Shown: positions 1-9,486 of the stretch, piece after piece | How positions within the stretch are numbered: position 1 is the first letter of the stretch | Layout: each line of letters opens with the position of its first letter | Assembly: GCF_004799325.1 (NCBI RefSeq) | Contig: NZ_SSMD01000010.1 | Coordinates: forward strand, 1 to 64,000 | Source: Thalassobius vesicularis | Lineage (GTDB): Bacteria > Pseudomonadota > Alphaproteobacteria > Rhodobacterales > Rhodobacteraceae | Direction: 5' to 3' | Length of the DNA stretch: 64,000 nt | The notes under the pieces: model-generated | The model's database searches: none | Told to the model about the DNA's origin: nothing | Seen by the model: the letters and a program-made list of their open reading frames with translations, nothing else | Made by a program: the position numbers and the translations under genes

Positions 1-151
1 CCTTCAGCCGGATCGCCTCTTCGACCGCAATCTCGTCGAACGGGTTCATCGACATCTTCACATTCGCGAGATCAACTCCGCTACCGTCCGCCTTAACGCG
101 AACCTTCACGTTGTAGTCAATCACACGCTTCACGGTGACCAGCACTTTCAT
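1..151 (-). CDS. etfB: Electron transfer flavoprotein beta subunit, N-terminal part (cut by window edge)
   Basis: EtfB is half of the FAD/AMP-binding heterodimer that carries electrons from acyl-CoA dehydrogenases to ETF:quinone oxidoreductase. Only the first 50 residues are in the window. They begin [20 protein letters not shown] and continue through [18 protein letters not shown], the conserved EtfB N-terminus. The ATG is at 149-151 on the minus strand, preceded by a GGAG-like site. It is the last visible gene of a leftward run (acyl-CoA synthetase, livGF, binding protein, livHM), 64 nt after livM. This suggests that the imported and CoA-activated substrate is oxidised by an ETF-linked dehydrogenase. 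Family identity is seen directly; the operon role is inferred. Confidence 0.9.
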   Translation of the reverse strand, partial: MKVLVTVKRVIDYNVKVRVKADGSGVDLANVKMSMNPFDEIAVEEAIRLK

Positions 152-215
152 GAGCGTCTCCTAGTGTTCAAAAGTCAGGGGGCGGGTTGGCCTGATCCGG
201 CCAACCCTATGGAAA

Positions 216-1139
216 TCAGAAGGATTTCTTGAGGAACTCGCGCAGTTCGCCAACCACGCCGCGGCGGAAGGCCAGCACGCAAGCCACGAAGATCAGGCCC
301 AGCACCACCGGAACCCAGGCCGCCAGCGGGCCGGATGCCAGGTAGTTTTGCAGCGCGATGATGATGCCCGCGCCAACCGACGGACCCACGATCGTGCCCA
401 GGCCGCCCAGCAGGGTCATCAGCACCACCTCGCCCGACATGTGCCAATGCGCATCGGTGAGCGAGGCCAGCTGGAACACCACGGTCTTGGTGGACCCGGC
501 CAGACCGGCCAGGGTCGAGGACAGCACGAAGGCCAGCAGCTTGTACTTGTCGACGTCATAGCCCAGCGAGGTCGCACGCGCCTCGTTGTCGCGGATGGCC
601 GACAGAACCTGACCGAAGGGCGAGTTCACGGTGCGCGAGATCAGGAAATAGGCCAGGCCGAAGATCACCAGAACGAAGTAGTACATGTTCATGTCGTTCT
701 GCAGATCCACGATCCCCAGGGCGGTGCCGCGCGGCACGCCTTGCAGGCCGTTTTCACCGCCGGTGAAGGGCGCCGAGATGAACAGGAAGTACACCATCTG
801 CGCCATCGCCAGCGTGATCATGGCAAAGTAGATGCCCTGACGACGGATCGCGATCATGCCGATCAGCAGGCCCAGGATGCCCGCAGCGGCGGTGCCGGTC
901 AGGATGCCCAGCTCGGTCGGCAGGCCCCAGACCTTGAGCGCGTGGCCGGTGACATAGGCCGCCCCGCCAAAGAACGCGGCATGGCCAAAGGACAGCAGCC
1001 CGCCATAGCCCAGGATCAGGTTGAACGCGCTTGCGAACAGGGCGAAGCACAGCAGCTTCATCAGGAACACGGGGTAGATCACCAGCGGTGCTGTCAGCAG
1101 CAGGGCGATGGCGATCAGGTAGCCGATTTTGCTATTCAT
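216..1139 (-). CDS. livM: Branched-chain amino acid type ABC transporter permease (LivM family)
   Basis: Inner-membrane permease of a HAAT-family (Liv-type) ABC importer; 307 aa, the usual LivM size. It is hydrophobic throughout with about eight to nine membrane segments. The LivM-type stretches NLILGYGGLLSFGHAAFFGGAA (shown in part: GYGGLLSFGHAAFFGG) and EVVLMTLLGGLGTIVGPSVGAG are present; the latter is the EAA-like loop that contacts the ATPase. It follows livH with a 12-nt gap. Such systems import hydrophobic amino acids but also aromatic acids, amides or short acids, so the substrate is not fixed. The upstream acyl-CoA synthetase argues for a carboxylic acid. Confidence 0.92.
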   Translation of the reverse strand: MNSKIGYLIAIALLLTAPLVIYPVFLMKLLCFALFASAFNLILGYGGLLSFGHAAFFGGAAYVTGHALKVWGLPTELGILTGTAAAGILGLLIGMIAIRRQGIYFAMITLAMAQMVYFLFISAPFTGGENGLQGVPRGTALGIVDLQNDMNMYYFVLVIFGLAYFLISRTVNSPFGQVLSAIRDNEARATSLGYDVDKYKLLAFVLSSTLAGLAGSTKTVVFQLASLTDAHWHMSGEVVLMTLLGGLGTIVGPSVGAGIIIALQNYLASGPLAAWVPVVLGLIFVACVLAFRRGVVGELREFLKKSF

Positions 1140-1151
1140 GACGCGCTCCTA

Positions 1152-2042
1152 TCAGGCGGTTTTGCCGAACAGGCCGGCGGGTCGCAGGACCAGCACGATG
1201 GCCATCACGACGAAGATGACGGTAGAGGACGCCTCGGGCCAGAAGACCTTGGTCAGGCCCTCGATGACGCCCATGGCCAGACCGGTGACGACGGCACCCA
1301 TGATCGAGCCCATGCCGCCGATCACCACCACCGCGAACACCACGATGATCAGGTTCGAGCCCATCAGCGGGTTCACCTGGGTGATGGGCGCGGCCAGCAC
1401 ACCGGCGAAGGCAGCCAGCGCCACGCCGTAGCCATAGGCCAGCGTCGTCAGCAGCGGCACGTTCACGCCAAAGGCTTGCAGCAGGCGGGGGTTCTCGGTA
1501 CCGGCCCGCAGGTAGGCGCCGATCTTGGTTTTCTCGAACAGGAACCAGGTGGCCCCGCAGGCGATCAGCGCCGCAACCACGACCCAGCCGCGATACCAGG
1601 GCAGGAACATGAAGCCCAGGTTGACGCCGCCGGACAGTTCAGCCGGGGCGGAATACGGCATCCCGGAGGAGCCGAAGAGTTTCACGAAGGTGCCTTCGAT
1701 GACCAGCGCCAGACCAAAGGTCAGCAGCAGGCCGTACAGGTGGTCGACCCCGGCCAGACGGCGCAGCAGCAGACGTTCAAGGACAATGCCGAAGATGCCG
1801 ACAATGATGGGGGCGAAAATCAGGGCGCCCCAGTAACCGATGCCCAGCCATTTGGTCAGGCCCAGCGTCGCAAAGGCCCCCAGCATGTACAGCGCGCCAT
1901 GCGCAAAGTTCACGATGTTCAGCAGGCCGAAAATCACCGCCAGCCCAAGGGAGAGGACCGCGTAGAAGGCACCGTTGATCAAGCCGAGCAACAGCTGCCC
2001 GAAAAGCACTTGGGGCGGAAAGCCCAGCAGATCTGTCAGCAT
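1152..2042 (-). CDS. livH: Branched-chain amino acid type ABC transporter permease (LivH family)
   Basis: Second permease of the Liv-type importer, 296 aa. The N-terminal GLINGAFYAVLSLGLAVIFG and LLNIVNFAHGALYMLGAF stretches are the LivH signature, and VVVIGGMGSIMGAVVTGLAM is the EAA-type ATPase-docking loop. About eight membrane segments are visible. It lies 88 nt downstream of the binding-protein gene and 12 nt upstream of livM, and pairs with LivM to form the heterodimeric channel. Identity is firm; substrate unknown. Confidence 0.92.
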   Translation of the reverse strand: MLTDLLGFPPQVLFGQLLLGLINGAFYAVLSLGLAVIFGLLNIVNFAHGALYMLGAFATLGLTKWLGIGYWGALIFAPIIVGIFGIVLERLLLRRLAGVDHLYGLLLTFGLALVIEGTFVKLFGSSGMPYSAPAELSGGVNLGFMFLPWYRGWVVVAALIACGATWFLFEKTKIGAYLRAGTENPRLLQAFGVNVPLLTTLAYGYGVALAAFAGVLAAPITQVNPLMGSNLIIVVFAVVVIGGMGSIMGAVVTGLAMGVIEGLTKVFWPEASSTVIFVVMAIVLVLRPAGLFGKTA

Positions 2043-2130
2043 GTTCAGAATTTCCTGAATAGAGGGATTGTGCAGGACAAGGGGGGACCCGCCAGGCGCG
2101 CATCACTTCGCCTGGCGGACCCGTCTCGCC

Positions 2131-3336
2131 TTACTTCGTCGGGCAGGTGCTTTCGGAAAGGGGACCGAAAGCCTCTTCGCCGGGAATGGTGCGGAGGATC
2201 TTCAGGATGTCCCATTCACCGGTCGATTCCGACGGGGCCTTGACCTCGGCGAGATACATGTCGTGCACCATGCGGCCGTCGGTACGCAGCACGCCGTTCT
2301 TGGCGAACATGTCCTGGACGGGCATTTCACGCATCTTGGCCAGAACGGTGTCGGTGTCGTCCGAACCGGTGGCTTCGATGGCTTTCAGGTAGTGCAGAAC
2401 AGACGAGTAGGTGCCAGCCTGAACGCCCGTGGGCATCTTGCCGGTCTTCTCGTAGAACTTCTGCGACCATGCGCGGGTCTCGTCGTCCATGTCCCAGTAG
2501 AAGGACACGGTCATCTGCAGGCCCTGGGCCACTTCCTGGCCGATCGACTTGACGTTGGGCAGGAACACCAGCAGGCCGGCGATCTTCTGACCAGCGGCAA
2601 CGACGCCGAATTCATGCGCGGCCTTGATGGCGTTCACGGTGTCGGCGCCAGCGTTGGCCAGACCGATGATCTTCGCGCCCGATGCCTGCGCCTGCAGGAT
2701 GAAGGACGAGAAATCCGAGGCCGGGAACGGGTGCTTGGCAGCGCCCACGACCTTGCCGCCTGCGGCTTCGACGACTTTCGAGACGTCGTTCTGCAGGGCT
2801 TCGCCAAAGGCGTAATCAGCGGTCAGGAAGTACCAGCTGTCGCCGCCTTCCTTCACGATGGCCGAACCGGTGCCGACAGCCAGCGCGCGGGTGTTGTAGG
2901 TCCAGTGCAGGCCGGTGGGGATGCAGGCGTCGTTGGTCAGCGGCGAGGATGCCGCGCCCGAAACCAGCGCAAGCTTGTTCTGCTGCTTGGCCACTTCGAA
3001 GACGGCCATTGCGACCGAGGTGGTCACCAGTTCCGCGAAGGCGTCGACGCCCTCGGTGTCGCCCCATTCGCGCGCTTTGTTGGCGGCGATGTCGGCCTTG
3101 TTCTGGTGGTCTGCGACGACGATCTCGATCGGCGCACCGGCGACTTTGCCGCCGAATTCGTCAACGGCCATCTGGGCTGCAACGGCGGCACCTTCGCCGG
3201 CGATGTCCGAGTAGGTGGCCGACAGGTCGGTCAGAACGCCGATCTTGACGACGCCGCCGCTGATTTCAGCCGAGGCGGCCGAGGCCAGCATGGCCAGGGC
3301 GGATGCGCTGGCGGCGAGGGATTTGAGCAGTTTCAT
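2131..3336 (-). CDS. Liv-type ABC transporter periplasmic substrate-binding protein
   Basis: 401-aa type I periplasmic binding protein (Peripla_BP_6 family). A Sec signal peptide is clear: MKLLKSLAASASALAMLASA with cleavage after SAASA. The mature start, EISGGVVKIGVLTDLSATYSDIAGEGA, has the family's ligand-loop pattern. The start codon is supported by a GGAGGAG site 7 nt upstream on the minus strand. It sits between the ATPases and the permeases of the same transporter. The sequence resembles binding proteins for aromatic or aliphatic carboxylates as much as those for leucine, so I do not assign a ligand. It would deliver substrate to LivHM in the periplasm. Confidence 0.9.
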   Translation of the reverse strand: MKLLKSLAASASALAMLASAASAEISGGVVKIGVLTDLSATYSDIAGEGAAVAAQMAVDEFGGKVAGAPIEIVVADHQNKADIAANKAREWGDTEGVDAFAELVTTSVAMAVFEVAKQQNKLALVSGAASSPLTNDACIPTGLHWTYNTRALAVGTGSAIVKEGGDSWYFLTADYAFGEALQNDVSKVVEAAGGKVVGAAKHPFPASDFSSFILQAQASGAKIIGLANAGADTVNAIKAAHEFGVVAAGQKIAGLLVFLPNVKSIGQEVAQGLQMTVSFYWDMDDETRAWSQKFYEKTGKMPTGVQAGTYSSVLHYLKAIEATGSDDTDTVLAKMREMPVQDMFAKNGVLRTDGRMVHDMYLAEVKAPSESTGEWDILKILRTIPGEEAFGPLSESTCPTK

Positions 3337-3363
3337 GAAGTCTCCTCCGAGGGGTTAGTCAAA

Positions 3364-4125
3364 TTAGACGCTGAGATATTCGTCAAAGACGTGCTGCTTG
3401 GATTCCAGCTCGTCCTTGTGAATGGTTGCCACGATGTGACCGTGGTCCATGATGAAATGGCGGTCCGCCAGCGGCGCCGCGAAGCGGAAGTTTTGTTCAA
3501 CCAGAACAATGGTATAGCCACGTTCCTTGAGCTTGATCAGCACCTCGCCCAGCTTGTCGTTGATCACGGGGGCCAGGCCCTCGGTGATCTCGTCCAGCAG
3601 CAGGACGTTGGCGCCGGTGCGCAGGATGCGGGCCATCGCCAGCATCTGCTGTTCACCACCCGACAGGCGGGTGCCCATGGATTTGCGGCGCTCGGCCAGG
3701 TTGGGGAACATGTCGTAGATTTCTTCGACCGACATGCCGCCCGGGGCGACGTTCGGCGGCAGCATCAGGTTTTCCTCGACGTTCAGCGACGAGAAGATGC
3801 CGCGTTCCTCGGGGCAGTAGCCAACACCCAGATGGGCGATCTTGTGCGGCTGGGCCTTGATGATTTCCTCGCCCTTCAGCACGATCGAGCCGGTGCGGTG
3901 CCCGATCAGCCCCATCACCGCGCGCAAGGTCGTGGTGCGCCCCGAGCCGTTGCGGCCCAGCAGCGTGACCAGTTCACCTTGGTAGACGGTCATGTCGATG
4001 CCGTGCAGCGCGTGGCTTTCGCCGTAAAAGGCGTGCAGGTCCTGGATACGCAGTTCCTCGATATGTTCGGACAGGTGGCGCCCGCCGATCTCGTGGTTCT
4101 GGTGGTCTTCGGCGTCGATGATCAT
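3364..4125 (-). CDS. livF: Liv-type ABC transporter ATP-binding protein (LivF family)
   Basis: ATPase subunit of the importer. I place the start at the ATG at 4125 (MIIDAEDHQN), overlapping the livG stop as ATGA, giving 253 aa. A longer in-frame start at 4233 would read through livG sequence and is not family-like. Visible motifs: a Walker A GRNGSGRTT in which the usual lysine of GxGKT is arginine (GSGRTT), signature RLSGGEQQMLAMARIL, and Walker B VLLLDEITEGLAP. The Lys-to-Arg change in the P-loop is unusual for LivF and could lower ATP hydrolysis or be a family variant. The partner LivG keeps a normal Walker A. Confidence 0.9.
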   Translation of the reverse strand: MIIDAEDHQNHEIGGRHLSEHIEELRIQDLHAFYGESHALHGIDMTVYQGELVTLLGRNGSGRTTTLRAVMGLIGHRTGSIVLKGEEIIKAQPHKIAHLGVGYCPEERGIFSSLNVEENLMLPPNVAPGGMSVEEIYDMFPNLAERRKSMGTRLSGGEQQMLAMARILRTGANVLLLDEITEGLAPVINDKLGEVLIKLKERGYTIVLVEQNFRFAAPLADRHFIMDHGHIVATIHKDELESKQHVFDEYLSV

Positions 4126-4892
4126 GCGGCTTTCCCCATGTAGGCTTCTTTCACGCGCGGATCGGCGGACACGGTGGCGTAGTCGCCCTCGGTCAGGATC
4201 GCGCCGCGTTGCAGGACGGTGATGGTGTCGCAAAGGGTGGAAACGACGCCCAGGTTATGTTCGACCATCAGGATGGTGCGCCCGGCGGAGACTTTGCGGA
4301 TCAGCTGGGTGATCAGCTCGACATCTTCGCGGCCCATGCCCTGGGTGGGTTCGTCCAGCAGCATCAGTTCGGGTTCCATCGCCAGGGTGGTGGCGATTTC
4401 CAGCGCGCGCTTGCGGCCATAGGACATGTCGGCGACCACCACATCGGCGAAGCGTTCCAGCCCGACCGAGGTCAGCAACTCCTCGGCGCGGGCGTTCAGC
4501 GCGTTCAGCGTCTTGACCGAGCGCCAGAAGTGGAACGAGGTGCCCAGCTCGCGCTGCAGCGCCACGCGGACGTTTTCGCGGGCGGTCATGTGCGGGAACA
4601 CGGCCGAAATCTGGAACGAGCGGATCACGCCCATGCGGGCGATCTCGGCGGATTTCGCGCTGGTGATGTCGCGCCCGTTAAAGGTGATCTTGCCGCGGGT
4701 CGGTTGCAGGAACTTGGTCAGCAGGTTGAACACGGTGGTCTTACCGGCGCCGTTCGGGCCGATCAGCGCGTGGATCTGGTGACGCTTGACGTTCAGGTTG
4801 ACATCATCAACGGCGGTGAAACCCTTGAATTCCTTGGTCAAACCCTGGGTTTGCAGAATGTACTGGCCTTTATCGCTCATCTCTTGAGGCAT
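4122..4892 (-). CDS. livG: Liv-type ABC transporter ATP-binding protein (LivG family)
   Basis: 256-aa ATPase of the Liv-type importer; an alternative start at 4880 (MSDKGQ) would trim four residues. Walker A GPNGAGKTT, LivG-specific FNLLTKFLQPTRGKITFNGR, switch MVEHNLG and Walker B MLLLDEPTQGMG are intact. The signature region reads DMSYGRKRALEIATTLA, the degenerate LSGGQ-like form typical of LivG. It overlaps livF by 4 nt and lies about 60 nt after the acyl-CoA synthetase stop. Confidence 0.92.
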   Translation of the reverse strand: MPQEMSDKGQYILQTQGLTKEFKGFTAVDDVNLNVKRHQIHALIGPNGAGKTTVFNLLTKFLQPTRGKITFNGRDITSAKSAEIARMGVIRSFQISAVFPHMTARENVRVALQRELGTSFHFWRSVKTLNALNARAEELLTSVGLERFADVVVADMSYGRKRALEIATTLAMEPELMLLDEPTQGMGREDVELITQLIRKVSAGRTILMVEHNLGVVSTLCDTITVLQRGAILTEGDYATVSADPRVKEAYMGKAA

Positions 4893-4955
4893 CCATTTGG
4901 GTGCAGAGGGGCCGTGGCCGTGCGGACACGGACCCTCTGACGTTTCGGGAAGGGC

Positions 4956-6590
4956 TCAGGCGGTCAGGGCCCGGGCGCGGTCGCGCAGCACGAATTTCTG
5001 CACCTTGCCGGTCGAGGTCTTGGGCAGCTCGCCAAAGACGATGGTCTTGGGCGCCTTGAAGTGCGCCATGTTCTGGCGGCAGAAGGCGATCAGATCCTTG
5101 GCCGAGATCTCTTGGCCCGGCTTCAGCTCGACGAAGGCGCAGGGGGTTTCGCCCCATTTCTCGTCCGGTTTGGCGACCACGGCGGCCTCCATCACGGCGG
5201 GGTGCTTGTAGAGGACGTCCTCGACCTCGACCGACGAGATATTCTCGCCACCCGAGATGATGATGTCCTTCGAGCGGTCCTTCAGTTCGACATACCCATC
5301 GGGGTGCATCACGCCCAGGTCACCCGAGGCGAACCAGCCGCCGTTGAACGATTTCTCGGTCGAGGTCGGGTTCTTCAGGTAGCCCTTCATGACGTTGTTG
5401 CCGCGCATGAAGATCTCGCCCATCGTCACGCCGTCATGCGGCACTTCTTCGAGCGTGTCGGGGTTGGCGACCATCAGGCCGGACAGGGCCACGTTCTTGA
5501 CGCCCTGGCGGGCCTTCAGCTTGGCCTTTTGCGCGCCGTCCAGATCGTTCCACTCGCCTTTCCAGGCGCAGACGACCGAGGGGCCGTAGGTTTCGGTCAG
5601 GCCGTAAACGTGGGTCACTTCGATGCCCATCGATTCCATGTTGGCAATGACGGCCGCGGGCGGAGAGGCACCGGCGGTCATGACCTTCACTTCGTGGCTG
5701 AAATCCTTCAGCTCGTCGGGGGCGTGGGCCAGCATGTTCAGAACGATGGGCGCGCCGCAGAAATGGGTGACTTTCTCGTCGCGGATCAGCTGGTAGATGG
5801 GTTCGGCACGCACGGCGCGCAGGCAGACGCAGACGCCGGCATTGGCGGCAATCGCCCAGGGGAAGCACCAGCCGTTGCAGTGGAACATCGGCAGGGTCCA
5901 CAGGTAACGCGAGTGATGCGCCATGCCCCAGGTCACGATGTTCGACAGCGCGTTCAGATGCGCGCCGCGGTGGTGATAGACGACGCCCTTGGGGTCGCCC
6001 GTGGTGCCCGAGGTGTAGTTCAGGCTGATCGCGTCCCATTCATTGGCGGGCAGGATCGGGGTGAAATCGGCGTCGCCTTCGGCCAGCAGCTCGTCATAGG
6101 TGATGTGACCGACGCGGTGCGCGCCTTCGAACGTGTCGTCGATGATGTCGATCACCAGCATGTCGCGGCGGCCCGAGATCTTGACGGCGCGGTCCACCAC
6201 ATCGGCAAATTTCGGGTCGACCATCACGGCCTTGGCCTCGGCGTGGGACAGGATGAAGGCGATCGCCTCGGCGTCCAGACGGGTGTTGATCGTGTTCAGC
6301 ACGGCGCCGCACATGGGCACGCTGAAATGGGCCTCGAACATCTCGGGGATGTTGGCGGCGATCACGGAAACGGTGTCGTCCTTGCCGATGCCGCGCTTGG
6401 ACAGGGCCGAGGCGACACGCACCATGCGGTCATAGGTTTCACCCCAGTTGCGGCGGATGTCACCGTAAACCACGGCCAGCTGATCGGGGTAGATCGCGGC
6501 GGTGCGCTCGGCGAAGGAAAGCGGCGTAAGGGCGACGTAGTTCGCGGCGGTCTGATCCAGCGCGGATTCGTAAATACTGATATGAGACAT
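4956..6590 (-). CDS. AMP-forming acyl-CoA synthetase (fatty-acid / methylmercaptopropionate-CoA ligase type)
   Basis: 544-aa ANL-superfamily ligase that activates a carboxylic acid to its CoA thioester through an acyl-adenylate. The ATP-binding loop YTSGTTGDPKG lies at about residues 192-202 and the C-terminal PKTSTGKVQKF carries the catalytic lysine near 529. I chose the ATG at 6590 (MSHISIYESALDQ). A longer in-frame reading to 6902 adds 104 low-quality residues that overlap the divergent kinase. The sequence resembles the medium-chain/DmdB-like ligases common in marine Rhodobacterales, but substrate cannot be read from sequence. It heads the operon with livGF, binding protein, livHM and etfB, suggesting import, activation and oxidation of one acid. 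Confidence 0.88.
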   Translation of the reverse strand: MSHISIYESALDQTAANYVALTPLSFAERTAAIYPDQLAVVYGDIRRNWGETYDRMVRVASALSKRGIGKDDTVSVIAANIPEMFEAHFSVPMCGAVLNTINTRLDAEAIAFILSHAEAKAVMVDPKFADVVDRAVKISGRRDMLVIDIIDDTFEGAHRVGHITYDELLAEGDADFTPILPANEWDAISLNYTSGTTGDPKGVVYHHRGAHLNALSNIVTWGMAHHSRYLWTLPMFHCNGWCFPWAIAANAGVCVCLRAVRAEPIYQLIRDEKVTHFCGAPIVLNMLAHAPDELKDFSHEVKVMTAGASPPAAVIANMESMGIEVTHVYGLTETYGPSVVCAWKGEWNDLDGAQKAKLKARQGVKNVALSGLMVANPDTLEEVPHDGVTMGEIFMRGNNVMKGYLKNPTSTEKSFNGGWFASGDLGVMHPDGYVELKDRSKDIIISGGENISSVEVEDVLYKHPAVMEAAVVAKPDEKWGETPCAFVELKPGQEISAKDLIAFCRQNMAHFKAPKTIVFGELPKTSTGKVQKFVLRDRARALTA

Positions 6591-6783
6591 GTATCCCTCT
6601 CCCTTCAGTGCGCACCGGACCTCTCCTTGATCCGGCTTGGTGGGGCGGGATGTACACATGGGTTTCTTGCGGAATTGCGCGCCAATTGTATTCAATTGTG
6701 ACGCGGCGGCATTTGGGCTTGGGTTTTTCCACAGGTTGCATGATCCTGACGCCGAACCCCGAACGAGCCCGGAGCGCGAACCC
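6591..6783. promoter_or_regulatory. Divergent promoter region between acyl-CoA synthetase and hybrid kinase
   Basis: 193 nt between the divergent starts at 6590 and 6784. It contains the likely ribosome-binding site GGAG (6771-6774), nine bases before the kinase GTG. I see no strong palindrome and none of the GGTCGTACGACC motif found in the PQQ locus to the right. The stretch can be read as coding back to 6637 in the kinase frame, but that extension looks non-domain and low quality. Confidence 0.45.
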
Positions 6784-8742
6784 GTGTCTGAGGACCTCAA
6801 ACCGACCCAGTACGCCCAGCACATCCTGGAAGGGCTGGCCCACCTGGACCAGGGCATCACCATCTTTGACCAGAACCTGAAGCTGGTCGTCTGGAACCGC
6901 AAGTTCCTGGAGGTTTACGGCTATCCGCCCAGCCTGGCCTATCAGGGGGCAGATTTCGCCTCGTTCATCGAATTCAACGCGCGCGCGGGCGATTACGGGC
7001 CGGGTGACGCGCAGGCGCAGGTGGCTGAGCGGGTCGACACCGCCCGCCGGTTCGAAAAGCACCGCTTTGAACGCGTGCGCGCCGATGGCCGCGTGATCGA
7101 GGTGGTCGGCACCCCCCTGCCCAACGGCGGATTTGTGGCCACTTATACCGACATCACCGAAAAGGTGCGCCAGCAGGAAGTGCTGGAAACGCTGGTGCGC
7201 ACCCGCACGCAGGAACTGCGCCTGAGCGAGGAACGCCTGTCGCTGATCGCCGACGAGGTGCCCGCAGGCATCGCCCATGTCGATAAGGACATGAACATCC
7301 TGTACGCCAACAAACGCTTTGCACGGGCCTATAAGAAGACCCCGGCGGATGTGATCGGGCTGAACACGTCGGACGTGCTTTATGCCAAGACGCTGGAGGA
7401 AAGCGCGCGCTTTTTCGAGCAAGCCCGGCGCGGCGCGCTGGTGGATTTCGAAATGCGGCTGGAGCTGCCGGGCGGGCGATTCAAGGACGTCCGCACCCTG
7501 CTGCGCCCCGGCAAACCCGCCAGCGGAGAGGTCGCCGATTTCTACCTGGTATCGATTGACGTCACCCGCCGCAAGTCCACCATGTCGGCGCTGATGCGCT
7601 CGCAAAAAATGGACGCGCTGGGCCGAATGGCCAGCGGTATTTCGCACGATTTCAACAACTTGCTGACGATCATCCTGGGCAATATCGTGCCGCTGTCCGA
7701 ACAGCTGACCGATGCCGACCTGGTCGAGGAATTCCTGATCCCGGCGATCTCGGCGGCGCGGCGCGGGTCGTCCCTGACCAAGCGGCTGCTGACGCTGGCG
7801 CGGCGCGAACAGGTCGATCCCGTGCCCACCCAGATCGGCGAGGCGATCTCGGAAATCGGCGCTCTGGTGCAAAGCTCGATCCCCTCCTCGCTCAAGGTGG
7901 AACTGCGCCAGCAGGACGATCTGCCGATGGCGATGGTGGACCGCTCGCAACTGGAAATGGCGATCCTGAACCTGGCGCTGAACGCGCGCGACGCGACGCA
8001 GGGCACCGGCAAGATCACCATCGACACCTCGGCCCCGGACCTGTCACAGGAAGAGGCGGAACTGTTCCGTATCACCGCCGGCCGCTATGTCCGCATCCGG
8101 TTTTCCGACGACGGCTGCGGCATGGCCCCGTCGCTGGTGGAGAAGATTTTCGAGCCGTTCTTTACCTCGAAGGCCGCGGGCTCTGGCTCGGGTCTGGGCC
8201 TGTCGATGGTCTACGGTTTCGTACAGCAATCGAACGGCGCGATCTGCGTGGACAGCGCGCCGGGCAAGGGCACGACATTCACCATCCTGCTGCCCGAGGT
8301 CTGCCCGATGGATCTGGCCGCCGTCGACGCGCGCCCTGCCCCGAAAACCGCTGCCCCGCCCCAGCAATATCAGGACGGATCGACCGGCCAGATCGTGCTG
8401 CTGGTCGAGGACGACGCCGATGTCCGCCGCACCATCCGGCGCAAGATTGCGGGGCTTGGCTTTCCCATCGTCGAGGCAGGCGATGCCGACGAGGCGATGA
8501 TGCTGCTGGAGCAGTTGCGCGACGTGGGCTACGTGGTCTCGGACGTGGACATGCCCGGCCCGCGAAACGGGTTCGATCTGGCGCGCACGGTGCGCCGGCT
8601 GACCCCCGAAATCCGCATGGTCCTGATGAGCGGCCAGAACGTCCAGACCCCGGCGGACTTGTCCTCGGTCCCGTTTTTGCGCAAGCCCTTTTCCGAAGCA
8701 GAGCTGAGCCAGCACCTGCGGGTCGGCGAACCCCAAACCTGA
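6784..8742 (+). CDS. PAS-domain hybrid sensor histidine kinase with C-terminal receiver
   Basis: About 652 aa from a GTG start at 6784 ([12 protein letters not shown]), chosen because GGAG lies 9 nt upstream and the first PAS domain begins directly after it; an ATG at 6637 is possible but adds junk-like sequence. Order: PAS_7-type domain (about 10-120), second PAS (about 145-265), H-box [14 protein letters not shown] with His288, ATPase with N-box [10 protein letters not shown] and [10 protein letters not shown], then a receiver (about 535-650) with Asp587 in VVSDVDMPG. No membrane segment is seen, so it is probably cytosolic. It is followed 24 nt later by a response regulator, its probable partner. 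Signal unknown; location beside pqq suggests, but does not prove, a role in alcohol oxidation. Confidence 0.9.
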   Translation: MSEDLKPTQYAQHILEGLAHLDQGITIFDQNLKLVVWNRKFLEVYGYPPSLAYQGADFASFIEFNARAGDYGPGDAQAQVAERVDTARRFEKHRFERVRADGRVIEVVGTPLPNGGFVATYTDITEKVRQQEVLETLVRTRTQELRLSEERLSLIADEVPAGIAHVDKDMNILYANKRFARAYKKTPADVIGLNTSDVLYAKTLEESARFFEQARRGALVDFEMRLELPGGRFKDVRTLLRPGKPASGEVADFYLVSIDVTRRKSTMSALMRSQKMDALGRMASGISHDFNNLLTIILGNIVPLSEQLTDADLVEEFLIPAISAARRGSSLTKRLLTLARREQVDPVPTQIGEAISEIGALVQSSIPSSLKVELRQQDDLPMAMVDRSQLEMAILNLALNARDATQGTGKITIDTSAPDLSQEEAELFRITAGRYVRIRFSDDGCGMAPSLVEKIFEPFFTSKAAGSGSGLGLSMVYGFVQQSNGAICVDSAPGKGTTFTILLPEVCPMDLAAVDARPAPKTAAPPQQYQDGSTGQIVLLVEDDADVRRTIRRKIAGLGFPIVEAGDADEAMMLLEQLRDVGYVVSDVDMPGPRNGFDLARTVRRLTPEIRMVLMSGQNVQTPADLSSVPFLRKPFSEAELSQHLRVGEPQT

Positions 8743-8766
8743 CCAGCCCCTTTAGGATGAATTCAA

Positions 8767-9486
8767 GTGACGAAGACCCTGATCTACCTGCTCGAGGATG
8801 ACCCGGACATTTCGCGTCTGATCATCCGGACGCTCAGCCAGCAAGGCATGGAGGTCGTCAGCTTCCGCCGCCTGGCCGAGTTCGAGCGCGAGGTGCGCCG
8901 CACCGTGCCCGACCTGTGCCTGATCGACCTGAGCCTGCCGGATGGCGACGGGCTGTCGGTGGTGCGGGATTCGGCGCTGCCGCCCTCGGTGCCGCGGGTG
9001 ATCGTGACCGGGCGCGGCAACATCACCGACCGCATCGTCGGGCTGGAGGTGGGCGCCGACGACTACATCGTCAAACCGTTCGAGCCGCGCGAACTGGTCG
9101 CCCGCATCCGCGCCCTGCTGCGGCGCACCCGGCTGAACCAGCAGGTCGAGGCCACGCCGGGCCAGCCGATCATGCGTTTCGGCCCGTGGCGGGCGGATTT
9201 CGACGGCTGTACCCTGACCCATGACGACGGCGAGGTGGCGCAGCTGAGTTCCGCCGAGGCAAGCCTGCTGCTGGCCTTTGTCAACGCGCCGGGCCGGGTG
9301 CTGAGCCGCTCGCAGCTGCTGGACGCAACGACCGGGCGCGCGGATGAGCCGTTCGACCGCTCGATGGATGCGCGCATCAGCCGGCTGCGCAAAAAGCTGC
9401 GCGACAGCACCAAGCAGCCCACGGTGATCCGCACGGTTTACGGCGCGGGCTACGTGTTCGCGCTGTCCGTCACGCTGGAAAAATGA
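8767..9486 (+). CDS. OmpR/PhoB-family response regulator
   Basis: 239 aa: N-terminal receiver (phospho-acceptor Asp54 in LCLIDLSLPDGDG, conserved Lys in YIVKPFEPRELVARI) followed by a winged-helix DNA-binding domain ending SRLRKKLRDS ... IRTVYGAGYVF, typical of OmpR/PhoB. The start is a GTG at 8767 with AGGA ten bases upstream. It lies 24 nt after the hybrid kinase and is probably its output. The stop at 9486 directly abuts the convergent pqqE stop at 9487, with no intergenic base. Target genes are not evident from sequence. Confidence 0.92.
   Translation: MTKTLIYLLEDDPDISRLIIRTLSQQGMEVVSFRRLAEFEREVRRTVPDLCLIDLSLPDGDGLSVVRDSALPPSVPRVIVTGRGNITDRIVGLEVGADDYIVKPFEPRELVARIRALLRRTRLNQQVEATPGQPIMRFGPWRADFDGCTLTHDDGEVAQLSSAEASLLLAFVNAPGRVLSRSQLLDATTGRADEPFDRSMDARISRLRKKLRDSTKQPTVIRTVYGAGYVFALSVTLEK

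Noticed and set aside
348-2243. Long plus-strand frame across livM/livH
   Set aside because: Gln/His/Gly-rich antisense shadow; two intact permeases lie on the other strand.
6637-6783. Upstream start of the first hybrid kinase at 6637
   Set aside because: The extra 49 residues have no domain match; a ribosome-binding site fits the GTG at 6784 better.
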